64,000 nt of DNA from Hyphomonas polymorpha PS728 (lineage in GTDB: Bacteria; Pseudomonadota; Alphaproteobacteria; Caulobacterales; Hyphomonadaceae), in contig NZ_ARYM01000004.1 in NCBI RefSeq assembly GCF_000685315.1, positions 62,001-126,000 of the forward strand. The letters are read 5' to 3'. Under the pieces are notes generated by a model. It was not told the DNA's origin and made no database searches. It was given only the letters and a program-made list of their open reading frames with translations. A program made the position numbers and the translations under genes. Below are positions 62,817 to 64,000 of the stretch, piece after piece. Position 1 is the stretch's first letter. Every line of letters starts with the position of its first letter.

Positions 62817-63839
62817 TTACGTCACGATCGAGACCTTGCCAAAGCGCTCGGGCGCTTCGAGCCGGTCGTAGCCCTGTGAAATATGATCGAGATCAAACCG
62901 GCTGTCGATGACCGGCTTCAGACCGGTATTGGCTACCAGCGAAAGCAAGCGGCGCGCCTCATCGAAATTGCCCCCGGTGGAGCCATAGAGCTCAAGCTGG
63001 CGTATGAACATCCGCTGAAGCTCCACCGGCGGATTTCCGCCTGTCGTCGCCCCGCAGGTAATGATGCAGCCGCCGCGCCGCAGGGACCGCAGCGATTCTC
63101 CCCAGCTGGCCTCCCCCACACTGTCGATCACCATATCCACCCCATAGCCATCCGTCAGCTCCATTACGCGCTGGCTCACAGGCTCAGTCCTGTAGTTGAC
63201 CCCGGCATCTGCCCCGATCGCCTCGGCCTGACGAAGCTTCTCCGCACTTGAGGATGTCACCAGAACGCGTGCGCCGATATGTTTTGCCAGCTGGATACAG
63301 GCAGCTGACACACCTCCCCCGGCACCCACGATGAGCACGCTGTCGCCTGGCTTCAGCGCCCGCTTTCCGAAGAGCATGCGATACGCCGTGGTGTAGGCCG
63401 CCGGCAGGACGCCCGCATCTTCGAAACTGATCTCGTCCGGCAAGGGAAGAAAACAGCGCGCGGGCATCGCGATATACTCGGCGAAGCTGCCATTGCGATG
63501 CTCGCCGGCGATCTTGACGTCCAGGCACAGCGGCTGTTCGCCCGCAAGGCAGTAACGGCATTTCTGGCAGAAACTGGAAGCGAACAGCATCACCCGCTGT
63601 CCGGGTTTCAGGCCACTCCCCGGTTCGCTCTCAAGAATTTCTCCCACGCCGTCGACGCCCAGAATGATCGGCAGTTCATGCGTAATCCCGCGGCCGTTGT
63701 CGCGCATATAGGCGTCGACACGATTGAGCGAGCTGGCACGGACTTTCATGATCGCCTCCCCCGGCTTCCTTTCAGGATCCGGGACCGTCATGATTTTGAG
63801 ACCCGCAGCCCCGCGCGCTTCCAGAACCGCAGCTTTCAT
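62817..63839 (-). CDS. Zinc-dependent MDR alcohol dehydrogenase
   Basis: 340 residues. Catalytic-domain start RASSLNRVDAYMRDNG, structural-zinc cysteines in FCQKCRYCLAGEQPLC, and cofactor motif LIVGAGGGVSAACIQLAKHI. NAD(P)-dependent oxidation of an alcohol or reduction of an aldehyde/ketone. The start at 63839 is ATG with GGACGAACAAGG directly before it. Convergent with the CoA ligase (25-bp gap). Confidence 0.88.
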   Translation of the reverse strand: MKAAVLEARGAAGLKIMTVPDPERKPGEAIMKVRASSLNRVDAYMRDNGRGITHELPIILGVDGVGEILESEPGSGLKPGQRVMLFASSFCQKCRYCLAGEQPLCLDVKIAGEHRNGSFAEYIAMPARCFLPLPDEISFEDAGVLPAAYTTAYRMLFGKRALKPGDSVLIVGAGGGVSAACIQLAKHIGARVLVTSSSAEKLRQAEAIGADAGVNYRTEPVSQRVMELTDGYGVDMVIDSVGEASWGESLRSLRRGGCIITCGATTGGNPPVELQRMFIRQLELYGSTGGNFDEARRLLSLVANTGLKPVIDSRFDLDHISQGYDRLEAPERFGKVSIVT

Positions 63840-63876
63840 CCTTGTTCGTCCTTGTTCTGACTTATTGTGACCGGCT

Positions 63877-63920
63877 AAAAAAAAAGGCGCCGGAGCAGGC
63901 GATGTGTCTGCCCCGGCGCC
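63877..63920 (-). terminator. Rho-independent terminator of the TonB-dependent receptor gene
   Basis: On the minus strand GGCGCCGG-x-GCAG pairs with CTGC-x-CCGGCGCC around a 9-nt loop, followed by nine T residues. It lies 28 bp after the stop of the receptor gene. Confidence 0.85.
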
Positions 63921-63948
63921 ATTTATTCGCTCTGTGACCGCAGCCGCC

Positions 63949-64000
63949 TTACTGCGGATGATAGGTCAGACGCAGCATGACCTGCCGGCCACGATTGACC
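63949..64000 (-). CDS. C-terminal end of a probable TonB-dependent receptor, rest outside window
   Basis: Only the last 17 codons are visible, reading VNRGRQVMLRLTYHPQ and stop. This matches the last beta-strand of outer-membrane TonB-dependent receptors, which typically end in an aromatic-rich strand after R-x-V-M/R-L. With a strong terminator just after it, and next to a catabolic cluster, a substrate-uptake receptor is likely. The length seen is too short for certainty. Confidence 0.6.
   Translation of the reverse strand, partial: VNRGRQVMLRLTYHPQ

Overview
The window looks like a 64 kb piece of a GC-rich alphaproteobacterial chromosome. Supporting signs are tightly overlapping genes, a BcsA with a PilZ tail, a Zur-type zinc locus, and meta-cleavage and acyl-CoA catabolic genes mixed with TonB-dependent uptake. 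Hyphomonadaceae/Caulobacterales or Sphingomonadales would fit, but the exact lineage is inference. There is no rRNA gene, intact tRNA gene or CRISPR array.

Left part (1-11.8 kb): core-like genes. A minus-strand cellulose operon runs bcsA-bcsB-bcsC followed by a PAS-containing membrane sensor cut by the window edge. Each of these genes overlaps the next by an ATGA. Next come a divergent zinc-response pair (DUF1826 protein and a COG0523 GTPase) around a 17-bp Zur-like palindrome, two doubtful ORFs, and an ECF sigma factor.

Middle part (11.8-19.8 kb): accessory DNA. It holds a fused MNT nucleotidyltransferase-HEPN protein, debris of a conjugative coupling protein, a hipBA module, a class II Fic protein, and a tyrosine integrase. 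Beside the integrase lies a 45-nt fragment of the 3' half of a tRNA (anticodon loop reads ACG, Arg-like) flanked by TGGGACCC repeats, which I read as an attachment site. The fragment's orientation puts its element on the right-hand side, so the catabolic cluster may be its cargo.

Right part (19.9-64 kb): a large catabolic cluster of many short operons. It contains a complete lower meta-cleavage set: extradiol dioxygenase, C-C hydrolase, hydratase, acylating aldehyde dehydrogenase and aldolase. It also has a two-subunit Rieske oxygenase with a ferredoxin, two flavin monooxygenases, a KstD/fumarate-reductase-like flavoprotein, an amidohydrolase-type decarboxylase, several acyl-CoA dehydrogenases, enoyl-CoA hydratases, SDRs, CoA ligases and a CoA transferase, two paralogous APH/CHK-type kinases, an MFS carrier, and TetR, IclR, GntR and LysR regulators. 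The end of a TonB-dependent receptor is at the right edge. The set suggests activation and side-chain oxidation of a cyclic (terpenoid-, steroid- or alkylbenzoate-like) acid, ring hydroxylation, ring cleavage, and conversion to pyruvate plus an acyl-CoA. The substrate cannot be read from sequence. No thiolase, ferredoxin reductase or clear cis-diol dehydrogenase was found.

The most notable signal is a 16-bp palindrome, TANNAC-N4-GTNNTA, found at about 14 places between 21 and 61 kb, nearly always upstream of a catabolic gene. It looks like the operator of one cluster-wide regulator. Two catabolic genes are broken: a frameshifted acyl-CoA dehydrogenase (30488-31629) and a truncated extradiol dioxygenase with an in-frame stop (47606-47956). 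Intact relatives of both lie in the window.
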